64,000 nt of DNA from Triticum aestivum (GCF_018294505.1 NC_057801.1:433106741-433170740); one strand, 5' to 3'; counted from the first letter of the stretch, positions 34,242 to 45,638 are shown. Made by a program: numbers and translations. Notes: generated from the letters alone by a model not told the origin.

Positions 34242-35200
34242 GGTTGAGTTGTCGCTTCGGTCACAGGCGCCTCGACAGCCCGGGTCACACCGGGTGGGTT
34301 ACTCGTCCCTGATCTGGGCGTGTCAAAGAGATTTCTCTCCTCAAACTATGAAGGTAAATGGCTCTGGTGCCTCCTTCGAAGAACAACATTTGATGTGTTT
34401 TGATCCAGATTTAGACGAAAGGCCTCCACCCTTATCAGCTGTGTTTTGGCCTCCAATGCGGTTCGCTCCATGGCCATCCTAACCTTCTCTGCCTCAAGAT
34501 CCTCTCGTGCCTTTGCCACCTCGTCTCGTAGCTTTGCAACCTCTACATTGTGATGTACTTGATTCGTCGGAGTTACTTCTGCAGCTAGCGAGTCGCTAAG
34601 GCATCCAAAAGCTCAGATAAAATTTAGCCCGCGACCACGCGGGGCCACCTGCCCCAGCAGCCGCAGTTGACCCGGATGTCATAGCCACAACAGTTGAAGA
34701 ATTTAACATTGGTTGCGTACCATCCATAAAGATAGCAGCCCTGCTTGGCGACTCATAGGGATCCGGAATATTGTAACCATCGGAATAGCCCCCAAGCCCG
34801 CCGCCTTGAAGCTGATAGATTGATTCGGTTTCTCCGGCTGAGGACTCATCATCTGAATAGATGGCCGTCTCTCCACCACATATAGATCCTTCCTCCAAAT
34901 CTGCTCCATGTAGAAAGCCCACAAAGATGCACTTCCGATCGGGTTGCATGTGCTGAGCCGTCTCGATGATGTCGATGCCAGTGAACGGCTCAGGATCTGA
35001 CACGCTGATCTTGCCGATGAAGACATGAATTCTGCCAAAGGGACCCGGTACCCGTACTCGATTGAGTCGGCCTCGGGGCCCCAGCCAGCGTCGTCGATGT
35101 AGATCTTGTCGCGGCGACTCTTGGTCATCCGTCCCACGACCTATCCCTTGAGCCCTGAGAAGTTGCCCTTCAAGAACTCGAAACCATCGTGTGTTGGCCC
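34242..35200 (-). pseudogene. gag N-terminal part of the second Gypsy element
   Basis: The minus-strand frame 34596-35003 contains SDPEPFTGIDIIETAQHMQ, YSDDESSAGETES and DPYESPSRAAIFMDGTQP, an acidic N-terminal gag region. Another frame starts MGRMTKSRRDKIYIDDAGWG at 35137. The end nearest 34242 (SGTSNPPGVTRAVEAPV) joins in frame with 25941 once the nested element is removed. Frame changes make it a pseudogene. Confidence 0.75.
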
Positions 35201-35203
35201 CAT

Positions 35204-35215
35204 GGTGGGCGCCAA
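35204..35215 (-). other. primer binding site of the second Gypsy element
   Basis: GGTGGGCGCCAA on the plus strand, read TTGGCGCCCACC in the element, one base inside the LTR. The same PBS core occurs at 52789 in the third Gypsy element. Confidence 0.8.
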
Positions 35216-35216
35216 C

Positions 35217-35755
35217 TGTCGTGGTTTTGTCACGGCAAATGCCCTAGTGAAAGGACTTAGGCGAGGAGCCATCGCTGCGTAGGTTAGCTTGAAGGGGTTG
35301 AACGGGTGAAAGGACACAAAGAGTTTACCCAGGTTTGGCCCCTCACAACAAGGTAAAACCCTATGTCCTGCTTCTAGTTGTATTGCTTGAGATTCGATTA
35401 CAAGGGAGCGAATACGCTTGACCTAGCTATCGACCAATTGTTTCTTGAGTTAACCCGTCGCGGGGTCTCACCTTTATATACACAGACGAGGCCTGGCGGC
35501 TTACGAAAGTCCGGGCCGGGTCACACAACATAACCGACCCTATCTCTAAATCACCTTGCCTTGCTAGACAAGTTATCATTGGGCGGCTCACACCTCCGGG
35601 TCTTGCGTCGCCTCCGGGTCACGGGCCTTCAACAGGCCTGCTCTATGAACCGATGTTAATCTTCTTAAGCCTTATTGGGCGTTTAATTATGAGTCGCTAA
35701 AAGCATGACCCGGTCCCTCATGGGCGGGTCATACCACGGGGTTATATCTCCAACA
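35217..35755 (-). repeat. 5' LTR of the second Gypsy element (539 bp)
   Basis: Plus-strand ends TGTCGTGGTTTTG and ATCTCCAACA. It abuts the PBS on one side and ATACC plus a C-run (35756 on) of the Sabrina-like element on the other. TATA-like TTTATATACAC is near 35472. Confidence 0.85.
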
Positions 35756-36219
35756 ATACCCCCCCCCCCCGATACTACCCATAGATTCATCAAAATAAGC
35801 AAACAACACATAGAAAACAGAATTGGTCAAAAACAGAACAATCTGTAGTAATCTGCAAACTTTGTATACTTCTGTAACTCCAAAAATTCTGAAAACTAGG
35901 ATAACATAGGAAATTCATATATCAATCTTGTGTAAAACATTCATAATTTTATCATGCTTCCGTGAATTTAAACAATTCAATTACTGGACACAAAAGTTTC
36001 TGTTTTTCAGCAAGACCAAATTAGCGATATACCAAAGTATCCCAAAGGCTTTACTTGGCTCAAACACTAATTTAAAACACCAAAACACAATTACTACAGA
36101 GGTAATAATGTGTATTTATTGAAAACCAGAAAGAAAAACAAAAAACATAAAAATAAAATTGGGTTGCCTCCCAATAAGCGCTATTGTTTAACGCCCCTAG
36201 CTAGGCATAAAACATAGAT
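35756..36219. other. AT-rich internal non-coding region of the Sabrina-like element
   Basis: Starts with a C11 run (about 35759-35770). Contains no ORF of note. Confidence 0.5.
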
Positions 36220-36837
36220 CTAGGTATTGTCATCTTTGATATGCAATCCATAAGTAGCCCTCATAATAGATTCATATGGCAACTTAATTTTCTTTCTTGG
36301 AAAGTGTTCCATGACCTTCCTTATCAGAAATTGAAATCTTATGTTTTCTTCTTTCATATCAATAATTGCACCAATCGTTCTAAGGAAAGGTCTACCAAGA
36401 ATAATAGGACATGCAGGATTGCAATCTATATCAAGCACAATGAAATATATGGGCACATAATTCCTATCTGCAAGAATAAGAACATCATTAGTCCTTCACA
36501 TAGGTTTCTTAATAGTGGAATCCTCTAGATGCAAATTCAAAGAACGATCATCAAATTCACGGAAACCTAGCACATCACATAAAGTTTTTTGAATCGTGGG
36601 AACGCTAGAACCCAAATCACACAAAGCATGGCACTCATAATATTTAATTTTAATCTTAATAGTAGGTTCCCACTCATCATAAAGCTTTCTAGGGATAGAA
36701 ACTTCCAACTCAAGTTTTTCTTCAAAAGATTTCATCATAGCATCAACGATATGTTTAGTAAAAGCCTTATTTTGATTATAAGCATGAGGAGAATTCAACA
36801 TGGGTTGCAACAAGAAAATACAATATATAAATAACAA
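36220..36837 (-). pseudogene. Athila-type protease remnant
   Basis: Minus-strand pieces in two frames. 36496-36837 has LDVEVSIPRKLYDEW-like text and the active-site region CDLGSSVPTIQKTLCDVLGF (an Athila-type D-L-G-x-S protease site). 36220-36456 has IVLDIDCNPACPIILGRPFL and IIDMKEENIRF, the protease C-terminal part. A stop and frame change separate them. Confidence 0.75.
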
Positions 36838-38270
36838 TTATCATAATTAAAGTCCTTGAAATCCGAAAGAGTAGGTTCATCGCTACTTAAAGTTTTGACC
36901 TCTCCAATCCCACTTTTATCAATTTTTTCATTAAGATCTTTAAACTCCGAATCATTGGGACGCCTTCTCGCTAAAGTTGACTCATCTCCAGTCCCATATT
37001 TATCAAGATTTATATTAGAAAACAAAGACTAAATAGGAGTCACACCAATCACTTTAAGATCTTCATCATTATTATCACAACAAATAGAAGAACATGCTTT
37101 TACAAACCAATCTCGTTTAGCACGCATCCTAGCGGTTCTTTCTTTACATTCATCAACAAAAAAATTAATAGCTTTCATAGATTCATTAATATCATGCTTG
37201 GGTGGCATAGATCTAATTTTCAAAGAATCAATCTCAAGAGAAGTTCTATCAACGTTCCTAGCCAAATCATCAATCTTGAGCATTTTTTCTTCAACCATAG
37301 CATTGAAAGCTTTTTGGGAATTAATGAAATATTTAATATTGTTCTCAAGATTAGAGGTTATCTTATTATAATTTCCACAAGAACTGTTGTAGAAATTACC
37401 ATAATTATTAGAGGAATTACTAGGAAATGTCCTAGGGTTGAAATTACCTCTATAAGCATTGTTACCAAATTGTTCCTACCAACAAAATTCACATCGATAG
37501 ATTCATTATTGTTCAAAGTAGACAAAGGCATATCATTAGGATAAATAGGAGCACTCTTACTAGCAATCAATTTCATAAGTTCATCCATCTTTCCACTCAA
37601 AGTGTTAATCTCTTCAATCGCATGCACTTTGTTACTAGTAGAAGATCTTTTAGTATGCCACTGAGAGTAATAGCCATAATATTATCTATGAGTTTAGTAG
37701 TTTCTCCTAATGTGATTTCCATAGTACCTCCCACGGTGGAATCTAAAAGATTTCTAGTTGTAAAATTTAATCCGGCATAAATTTGTTGTATGATCATCCA
37801 TAAACTTAAACCATGAGTAGGGCAATTTCTTATCATCAATTTCATCCTCTCCCAAGATTGTGCAACATGTTCATGATCAAGTTGCTTAAAATTCATTATA
37901 TTATTCCTAAGGGAGGCAATCATAGCGGGAGGAAAATACTTGGAAATAAAAGCATCTTTACACTTGTTCCATGAATCAATACTATTTTTAGGCAAAGATG
38001 AAAACCAAGTTTTAGCACGATCTCGTATTAAGAACGAAAATAGCTTCAATTTAACAATATCATTATCCACATCTTTTTTGTTTTGCATATCACACAACTA
38101 AACAAAAGTATTTAGATGGGATGCGGCACCTTCACTAGGAAGGCCAGAAAATTGATCTTTCATAACAAGATTCAACAAAGCGGCATTAATTTCATAAGAT
38201 TCCACACTAGTGATGGGAGCAATTAGAGTACTAATAAATCATTATTATTAGTGTTGGAAAAGCACACACC
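36838..38270 (-). pseudogene. Athila-type gag
   Basis: The capsid core is in the frame 37597-38097: DRAKTWFSSLPKNSIDSW, KYFPPAMIASLRNNIMNF, WERMKLMIRNCPTHGLSLW, a clear retrotransposon gag block. Further 3' (37029-37298, 36795-37025) are acidic linker pieces with frame changes. The region 38098-38270 is the upstream gag end with a stop at 38097. Non-functional. Confidence 0.8.
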
Positions 38271-38499
38271 TTAGTATTCTCTTGAGTCATCGTGACAAAG
38301 CAAGCAATCTAGCACACGAGCAACCAAAAAGCAAACGAAAAGACGAATGGAAGAAGGGCGAATAAAAAGGCAAATCTTTTTGTGATTTTCTAAAAATGTT
38401 TTAGAAGTGGGGGATAGGAAATGAGAGTCAAATGGCAAATAATGTAATGCATGGGATGAGAGTTTATGGTGGGTACTTGGTAGGCTTGACGTAGAACCT

Positions 38500-38516
38500 C
38501 CCCGACAACGGCGCCA
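38500..38516 (-). other. primer binding site, Athila type
   Basis: The plus strand reads CCCCGACAACGGCGCCA, which is TGGCGCCGTTGTCGGGG in the element, the Athila-group PBS (tRNA-Asp type). It lies 5 bp from the LTR end. Confidence 0.88.
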
Positions 38517-38521
38517 GAAAT

Positions 38522-40107
38522 TGTACCTGCTACTTCTTGAGCATGCATTAGTTTTTCCCTTGGAGAGGAAAGGCTGATGGAGCAATGTAGAGATAAGTAT
38601 TTCCCTCAGTTTAAGAACCAAGGTATTAATCTAGTAGGAGGTACACGCAAGTCTCCAATCTATGCACCTAACAATCAAACACTTGCAGCCAACATGATAG
38701 AGGGGTTGTCAATCCCTTCGCGATCACTTGCAAGGATGAGATCTGATAGAGATAGATATAAAATATTACTAAAACGTAGAAAAAAGTAAAAATAAAATAA
38801 ATTACAGAAAGGTATTTTTGGGTTTCTTGGTTTATAGATATGAAAATATATGATGGAAAATAGACCTGGCGGCCATAGGTTCCCTAGAGGCCTCTCTCTT
38901 GAAAGAAAACATACAGTGGGTGAACAAATTACTGTCGAGCAATTGCTAGAAAAGCACAAAGTTATGACAATATCCAAGGCAATGATTATGAATATAGGCA
39001 TCACTTTCGTGTAAAGTAGACCGAAACGATTCTACATCTACTACTATTACTCCACACATCGACCGCTATCCAGAATGCATCTAGAGTATTAAGTTCATAA
39101 GAACGGAGTAACACCTTAAGTAAGATGACATGATGTAGAGGGATAAACTCAAGGAATATGATGAAAACCCCCAACTTTTTACCCTTTATGGCAACAATAC
39201 AATACGTGCATCGCTGCCCCTACTGTCACTGGGTGAGGACACCACAAGATTGAACCCAAAACTAAGCACCTCTCCCGTTGCAAGAAGAACCAATCTAGTT
39301 AGCCAAACCAAACCGATAATTCAAAGAGAAATACAAAGATATTTAATCATGAAAAGAGTTCAGAAAAGAATCAAATAATATTCATAGATAATCTGATCAT
39401 AAATCCATAATTCATGGATCTCAACAAACACACCGCAAAAGAATATTACAACGGATAGAACTCCAAGAACACTAAGGAGAACTTTGTATCGAAGATCAGA
39501 GAGAGAAGAAGCCATCTAGCTACTAGCTATGGACCCATAGGTCTATGGTAAACTACTCACGCTTCATCGGAAGGGTAATAAGGTTGATGTAGAGGCCCCC
39601 CGTGATCGAATCTCCCTCTGGCAGGGTGCTGGAAAAGGCCCCAAGATGGGATCTCACGAGAAAAGAGGCTTGCGGCGGCGGAAAAGTATTTTGGTGGATG
39701 CTTCTATTGGTTTGGAAATATTTGGGAATTTATAGGCCAAGAATTAGGGTTGGAGGACTCTCGGGGGGGGGGAGGCACAAGCCAGGGGTGCACCCCCCTA
39801 GGGCATGCCCTGAGGGCTTGTGGGTCCCTCAGGACTCTTATGACCCCCTCTCCTCCAAGCTTCGTGGATGTCTTCTGGTCCAAAAAAATCATCGCGAAAG
39901 TTTTATTCCGTTTGGACTCGGTTTGATATTCCTTTTCTATAAAGCTCAAAATCAAGGAAAAAAATAGAAACTCACAATGGGCTCTAGGTTAATAAGTTAG
40001 TCCCCAAAATAATATAAAATAGCATATTAATACATATAAAACATCCAAAACAGATAATATAATAGCATGGAACAATAAAAAATTATAGATACATTGGAGA
40101 CATATCA
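38522..40107 (-). repeat. 5' LTR of the Sabrina-like element (1586 bp)
   Basis: In element orientation it starts TGATATGTCTCCAATGTATC (plus-strand end at 40107) and ends at TGTACCTGC (38522 on the plus strand). It contains the leader near 39500-39680 with the minus-strand text for CGCCGCAAGCCTC and the TAGCTAGATGG block. Short ORFs at 39602-39967 and 40105-40389 are not genes. Confidence 0.85.
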
Positions 40108-41235
40108 CTCCCATCCCGACGTCCTTTGGCTATAAACTCTATTTACCCTAGAAAAAATAAGGAGAATACTTTTAGGACCTGTCGCTGCCGTCTCCAGGCA
40201 GAAACGGAGGAGTTGAACTTTTGCTCTCCGCTGGAGCGATTCTGTCGATGAAACTTTCCCCCGAAAGGGAGAGATCCAAGCCTTCGTCATCACCAACGCC
40301 CCTCTCATTATCATCTTCATCAACATCTTCATCAACACCATCTCATCTATAATTCTTCGTTTCTCTCTTGTGTTCAATCTTTGTATCAAACCTCAGATTG
40401 ATACCTCGGGGTGCTAGTAGTGTTGATTACATCTTTTATTTGATGCTAATTAGTTTATTTGGTGAAAAATTATTATGTTCAGATTGTTAATCACATATTT
40501 CTACCTACTAACATGTCTAATATGATGAGTTGTGAGTAGTTCTATTTGTTCTTGAGGACATGAGAGAAGTCTTGTTATTAGTAATCATGTGAAGTTAATC
40601 GTCGTTCAATGTTTTGATATTATGTTGTGTTGTTCTTTCTCTAGTGGTGTTATGTAAATGTCAACTACATGACACTTTACCATTTTTGGGTCAAGGGAAG
40701 GGCTTGCGGAATTAGTTTGTAGATGATGGGTTGCGGGAGAGATAGAAGTATAAACCCCAATTTATGAATTGTTCGTGAGGGTATGTTTTAGATCCACTTG
40801 TTTAATGTTATGGTTAGATTTATCTTAATTACTTATCTTGTATTTGTGAATACTTGTATGGAGGGTATAATCGTAAGTGTGTGTTTGTTCAAGTAAGAAC
40901 AATACCTTAGCTCGGGTCCACCCACATAACACTTATCAAGGCAATGAACATGAGTCTGATGAATCTTGGTGAAAGTAACTTGACGATATTGAAAAGAAAA
41001 ACTTGAGGATATTCTCGAGTGTCCTTAAGAGCATTTTAATCACTATAAGAGTTATCATTGGCTTGTCCTTAGCAAGTTAAGGGTTGGGTCACTTGTTACA
41101 CCTTACTACTTTTGTTACTTATTACTTTTGTTACTTATTACCAATTTTCTTGCTAACAAAATATCTATCTAAACATCTAACCGCAGTTGTAGTGAAATCC
41201 TTGCCGAAAACTGCCTATCAATTCCTTTTTTCCCT
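40108..41235 (+). repeat. degenerate LTR-like relic, forward
   Basis: Has the composition and order of a Gypsy LTR transcribed part: a GC-rich leader (GCTGCCGTCTCCAGGC, TTCATCAACATC repeats near 40310-40345), then AT-rich text with TAATCATGTGAAG and a late segment CCTTGCCGAAAACTGCC. Ends are not definable and family is unknown. No ORF. Confidence 0.4.
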
Positions 41236-41385
41236 TTAATTTTTTTAAAAGGGTAAATAGTTTGAAATTTGTTCATGGATTAGGGAAAATGTTAAACTTT
41301 TTTTAATTTGCATGAATTTTCAAAATTGTTTCATGGATTAATTTTTTTGACAAATAAAAAATAAATAAATGTTTACCAACAAAAA

Positions 41386-41498
41386 AATGAGTTTGTATTT
41401 CAAAATGATTGAGAGTTAATTTTTAATGAATTTAAAATTATTACTGAAACTTAAAAAGTGTTGTGAATTTTATAAATATTCTGGATTTCCAAAAATTT
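41386..41498 (+). repeat. AT-rich direct repeat, copy A
   Basis: Matches 42859-42965 over about 110 bp (TTTGTATTTCAAAA, GATTGAGAGTTA, TTTTTAATGAATTTAAAATT, GAATTTTATAAATATTCTG). It shows a local duplication or two copies of an unnamed repeat on either side of the LINE. Confidence 0.7.
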
Positions 41499-41783
41499 AC
41501 ATAAAAATTTAAAAGTGAAGAAAGAAAAGAAAAAACAAATATGAAAAATTAGAAACTAAAAACAAATCATGCCCTCGTCAGGGCGCTTGACTGAGCCATG
41601 TACTCCTCACCCCGAGCGAAGAGGCAACACTCTTTGTTAGTGTGTTTTGCTGGGCCTTTGGTCTGTTATGATATTTGCAGAGTTCATCTATGGTTTTTTG
41701 AAGTTGATCGTCATTGGCTTGTTTTGCTCCCACGGACGGTTGGACTCCACCAGTCTCTGCTGCTGCGATGAGCTCACCATCTC

Positions 41784-41795
41784 CGTGGGTTTCCT
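41784..41795 (+). repeat. LINE target-site duplication, left
   Basis: CGTGGGTTTCCT, repeated at 42583-42594. Confidence 0.85.
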
Positions 41796-42582
41796 TTTTT
41801 TGGTGAATAAGCTTAGCAACGTATCATTTCATTAATAGATAGAAGGGGAGTACAGATTACAAGGTGCCAGCTCACAGACGTACACAATCAGGCGTCTGGG
41901 AGGTTGCAGGGACGAGAAGTGGGAGGAGGATGCTTAGCCTCGAAACATATAGTTCAGGTTACATGTATAATCGTAGTTTATCCTTTTGTGCCCGCCTTGG
42001 TCCATAGACGGGCGTCGTCCTTGATCGAGAGTACCAGGTCGTCGGTGGAGGGATGTAGGCCTTCAAAAATAGCAGCGTTGTGGTGCTTCCAAATGGCCCA
42101 GGTGGTTAGCAGAACGATGGAGTTTAGTCCCTTCCGTAGGCAGCTCAGAGATGCTTCAACAACCATGGACCACCACGCGAAGAAGGTAGTCTCACTGTCC
42201 ATTGGTGGGATGGTAAAGGCACCATGATAGAATTTCGTGCCAGGTGATCCTAGAGAACACACATCCAAAGAGTAGATGGTTAATGGACTCGGTCCCCTGA
42301 GAGCAAAGGGTGCAGGTCGTGTCTTGTGTAAGGTCATGGCGCGCTCGGCGCACCTGTCGAGGGACGCAAGCCAAAGGAAGATCTTGTTGTCTAGCGGGCC
42401 CAACTCTTCCATAGAAGACACCAGCATGGCGGCGAGGTAGACCCATGGAAGAGAGCCCTATAGCACGAGCTGGCAGAGTAAACGTCGTTCGCAGTCCATC
42501 GCCATGTGATGCAATCGGGCTCAGGGGTGAGGGTGCTACCCTGGAGTTTGCACCATAGCCCGACGTACTCGATCACCTCCTT
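41796..42582 (-). mobile_element. 5'-truncated LINE (RIX), 3' end with zf-RVT domain
   Basis: A 787-bp insertion flanked by a perfect 12-bp duplication CGTGGGTTTCCT. Read on the minus strand it begins inside the C-terminal region of the LINE polyprotein: ITWRWTANDVYSASSCYRALF, then after a frame change the zinc-binding part RARHDLTQDTTCTLCSQGTE and CVFSRITWHEILSW, then STLLTTWAIWKHHNAAIF-like text. The end is a 3' UTR (ATTAATGAAATGATACG) and a short A-rich tail (TTTTTTT on the plus strand at 41794-41801). Hallmarks of target-primed reverse transcription with 5' truncation. RT and endonuclease are absent. Confidence 0.88.
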
Positions 42583-42594
42583 CGTGGGTTTCCT
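42583..42594 (+). repeat. LINE target-site duplication, right
   Basis: CGTGGGTTTCCT, second copy. Confidence 0.85.
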
Positions 42595-42858
42595 GGTTCT
42601 TGTGTTACTTGTTATTGTTTTCTTAGCGAGTTAGTAGTGTGCCAAACCGTATACAGGATGCACCTAGGGAGGGCTGGCCCCCTTTTTTCCCTCTAAAAAT
42701 GTTCATAAATTTTAAAAATGATTAATAATTTGAAAAGTGTTCATATTTTAGGAAATGTGTTTAAAAAAATAAAAAAATTGCACGAGTTTCAAACTTTATT
42801 TCACGAATTAAAAAATATTGAGAAATTTGAAACTAAATTAGAAAGAACAGGCAATAAA

Positions 42859-42965
42859 AATGTGTTTGTATTTCAAAAGTAATTGAGAGTTATTTTTAAT
42901 GAATTTAAAATTATTAGAGAATTTTAAAAGTTTTTCTGAATTTTATAAATATTCTGAATTTTTGA
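42859..42965 (+). repeat. AT-rich direct repeat, copy B
   Basis: Partner of 41386-41498. Surrounding 42600-43300 otherwise holds no gene, only AT-rich low-copy DNA. Confidence 0.7.
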
Positions 42966-43301
42966 AAAAAAAATACGCAAAAAATGAAAAGTGGAAAAAA
43001 CAAGCAGGAAGAAGTAGAAAATAAAAACCAATAGAAAACCAGTGAAACGAGCAGCCAAATCGCGGAAAGAAAGAAGAAATAAAGAAGGAGGGCCAAAGCT
43101 TGCGGTAGGTGGAGGGTATGCTTAAGGACCTCTGAAAGAAAGGCTTCAGAATTAAGCAGCCAAATGTTTAAGGACCTTAAACCTTTTAAGTAATAAAGTG
43201 TCACTTATTAAAAAATATTTAAGACCTCTTATATGGCTGACCGTTTGCTGGGAGGGGGTGATATTTGCGAACATTTTGATGACAATTTTAATTGGTCGTG
43301 T

Positions 43302-43404
43302 GGTGGCAGTTTCTTTAGAACAACATGACATTTTCTGAAAAGGAAAGCTCAAAATTATCATCCACCCAAAAAAAATGCCATGTTATTCTGAAGAAACTGT
43401 CACC
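43302..43404. mobile_element. MITE-like hairpin with 33-bp terminal inverted repeats
   Basis: GGTGGCAGTTTCTTTAGAAC... (43302-43334) is the reverse complement of 43372-43404 with four mismatches in 33; the loop is 37 bp. TIRs begin GGTGRCAG. No TSD of clear length was seen and the family is unknown; a Mutator- or hAT-like MITE or a foldback repeat are options. Confidence 0.6.
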
Positions 43405-44030
43405 CTTGATACAACTAACACAGACAGAAAAAACATTGGAAATGCCCTGCTCTTCCAGTGAACGTCAGTCAGATAAGATTGCCGATGTTTAAACGGAATA
43501 CATTTTTTTGGGGTATGCTGATATAATATTATGGCTTTGTTGTTGCCTTGCTGGACAGGGCGTGCATTTTACATTCATAGCCTTTTACAAGCGAGTTAAG
43601 TAGCTTACACTTCAAGCTGCAAAACCGCAGTCGTCAGTACCGATCATGCACAAGTTAGGCAGGTTGAGGTTCTTTACCGAAACGTAGCGGCCTTCTGATT
43701 TGCCAAGAGTACATCCGAAAAGGCATACATAGAGAAAGTCAGACACAGCGGAGTAAACAGTTATCCATTCATCGATAACTAAAGATTTACAGACAACAGA
43801 GTTTTTGGGGACAAATCGGGAACTTGTGTTGGTACTGAGAAAGATGCCAACTTATATATACTGCAAAAATGACTGACATTACGAAGAAAATTGCAAGAGC
43901 AACAAGGTAATCTGAAGAAAGCAATAGAGCTGCTATACAAGATCTACTGCTCATAATATAAACAAGAAAACATGCGTGTCACCTCAACTTCGCAGCACTT
44001 GCCAGTTCGCCAATCTACACTCTCACTGAC
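43405..44030. other. intergenic, downstream of the CCCH gene
   Basis: No ORF or repeat recognised. Confidence 0.3.
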
Positions 44031-44036
44031 TTTATT
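44031..44036 (-). terminator. candidate poly(A) signal of the CCCH gene
   Basis: AATAAA on the minus strand (TTTATT at 44031-44036), about 330 bp after the stop codon. A plausible but unproven 3' end. Confidence 0.35.
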
Positions 44037-44362
44037 GTACCATGTCGATCTTCCCGCGTTCCCTCGAAATACATTTGGAGACAAATTGTCACCTAAAACC
44101 AACACCGACGACATATATAATGTATATGAACAAGTCCCTGAGAGACGGCTACTCCTGCATACGCAGATATTCACATTGCCTGGGCTGCTGGGCATTAACT
44201 CTACCGTTCGGTTTCATTTACGTTCTTATATTATATACTTATCATAATACATATATCTTATTTACGCCGTTGGTATTTTTGTACATTTTCCCGTGTATGC
44301 GTAGGCTTGATTTGAGACGGTAAAAAGGGGTTCAGACTGTGGCGGAAGAGGCGTGCACTGCC

Positions 44363-45444
44363 TCAACGGCTGCGGAGGAGGCGCTCGGCGGCCGTGAGCG
44401 AGTGGCGGAAGTGGCAGCGGTGGCCGTAGGGGCACACCTCGCCGTTGAGCACCATGCGGCAGACCTCGGTCTTGTATCGCGGGTGGCGGATGACGGGGCG
44501 GAGCTCGGAGACGCCGTGCGCGAACTGGCACTGGTCGCAGTAGGGGCACGCCCCCGTCTCCTCCCACTTGTTGCACAGCTCTGTTTTGAACATGCCCTGG
44601 TTGTACACGTCCAGCTCCCCCGCCGCGTCTTGCTTGGTCTTCTGCTCCTCGCCTTTCTTGCCGCCGTCCGCCCCTAGTCCCGCGTACGCGCGCTGCTGCC
44701 GATCCAGGTGCGTGCGACAATGTCAAATGCCAATTCGAGAGGAGGAGATTATGCGGAATTGGCGAGGCGGGAGCAGGGACTCACCGAGCTCGGCTTGCGG
44801 TTGTACGCCGCCGGCGTGGCGGCTGCCGGGGCGGCCTGGTTCATCTTGAGGTAGTCATTCGAACGGACGGAGATGCTCTTTGGCAGCACGGCGAGCTTCT
44901 CAGGCGCGCGCTGCTTGGAGGCACCCTTGTGCTCGCCGAGGCGGAACCGGCGTATCTCGTCAGCGATGACGACGGCGGCGGTCTCCTTGCCACCGAGCAC
45001 CGCGACGCGGCGCGCGAGGTCGTTGTTGGCCACGCGGAGCTCGGCATTCTCGCGGCGGAGGATCGCCGCCTCGTCGACGGCCTCGGCGAGGTGGGACAGA
45101 CAGAGCTCGTAGCGATCGGCCACCTCCTGGTACTGCAGCGCGAGCCGCGCGAGCTGGAGCCTGTGGCCGGTGGCATCGGCGGCAGCGGCGCCGTCGTAGT
45201 CTCCGTCGTCGACGAGGGAGCCGGACGAGGACGGCGAGAGCGAGACGGATGTGGTGAGCGGCGACGGCGAGGAGAAGCCCAGGCTGGGGCTGAAGGGGGA
45301 GGAGCAGCGGTACAGGCCGTCGTCGCCGCCCGGGAGGTAGCGCGGCGAGGAAGAGAGGCGCTGGTCCCCGAAGGCGTACGGCTTGAGCTCGAAGGCCGAG
45401 CGGAGGCGGTCGGCGTTGGCCGGAGAGACGAGCGCTTCCTGCAT
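44363..45444 (-). CDS. tandem CCCH zinc-finger protein (TTP/TIS11 type; C3H14/C3H15-like)
   Basis: Two exons on the minus strand: 45444-44785 (220 codons, donor G|GTGAGT) and 44695-44363 (111 codons with stop, acceptor GGCAG), intron 44696-44784. The protein has 330 residues. Residues ~44-75 are Ser/Pro-rich. Residues ~100-150 form a coiled coil ([36 protein letters not shown]). The zinc fingers are FKTELC...C261-X8-C270-X5-C276-X3-H280 and YKTEVC...C299-X8-C308-X5-C314-X3-H318, separated by 18 residues: exactly the TTP spacing, with both lead-in motifs. Family members bind AU-rich mRNA and act in mRNA turnover and translation; Arabidopsis C3H14/C3H15 (CDM1) work in secondary wall and anther development. 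The frame is intact and codon use is GC-rich, as in expressed grass genes. This is the best candidate for a functional gene here. Confidence 0.92.
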
Positions 45445-45593
45445 GGCTATGGCTGGCTGATGATTTCCTCCGCAAACAAGTACAGTATTCTATGGGAACA
45501 AACAGATCGAAATGTCACAAATTAAGAAAAAACGATATAAAACGCAGTGGAAAATTTAGAATGTTGGTAATACCTCTTTGGCGCTGGATTAAG

Positions 45594-45596
<3 letters not shown>

Positions 45597-45638
<42 letters not shown>

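Larger units (their letters stand above)
24147..35755 (-). mobile_element. second Gypsy element, split by a nested Tat-type element
   Basis: Reverse-oriented: 5' LTR 35217-35755, PBS, gag, then the start of protease, ending abruptly at the CACTA terminus (24146). The gag is interrupted by 25942-34241. Removing that insert and one copy of the 5-bp duplication (GGGTG at 25937-25941 versus GGTTG at 34242-34246, one mismatch) makes the gag frame continuous. RT, integrase and the 3' LTR are absent, so either the CACTA insertion was followed by deletion or the element was cut. Confidence 0.85.
35756..40107 (-). mobile_element. Sabrina-like Athila-type Gypsy element, 5' part
   Basis: Reverse-oriented: 5' LTR 38522-40107, PBS, gag and protease, then a non-coding AT-rich internal part cut at 35755 by the second Gypsy element. 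GGTTGCCTCCCAATAAGCGC and GTTTAACGCCCCTAGCTAGG (about 36161-36207) are typical of Sabrina internal DNA. RT and integrase were not found. Sabrina-type elements often lack parts of pol, so absence may be ancestral or due to deletion. Confidence 0.85.

Noticed and set aside
45165..45475. Arg/Pro-rich ORFs on both strands over CCCH exon 1
   Set aside because: Shadows of GC-rich coding DNA; the tandem CCCH frame has the real domain and splice sites.
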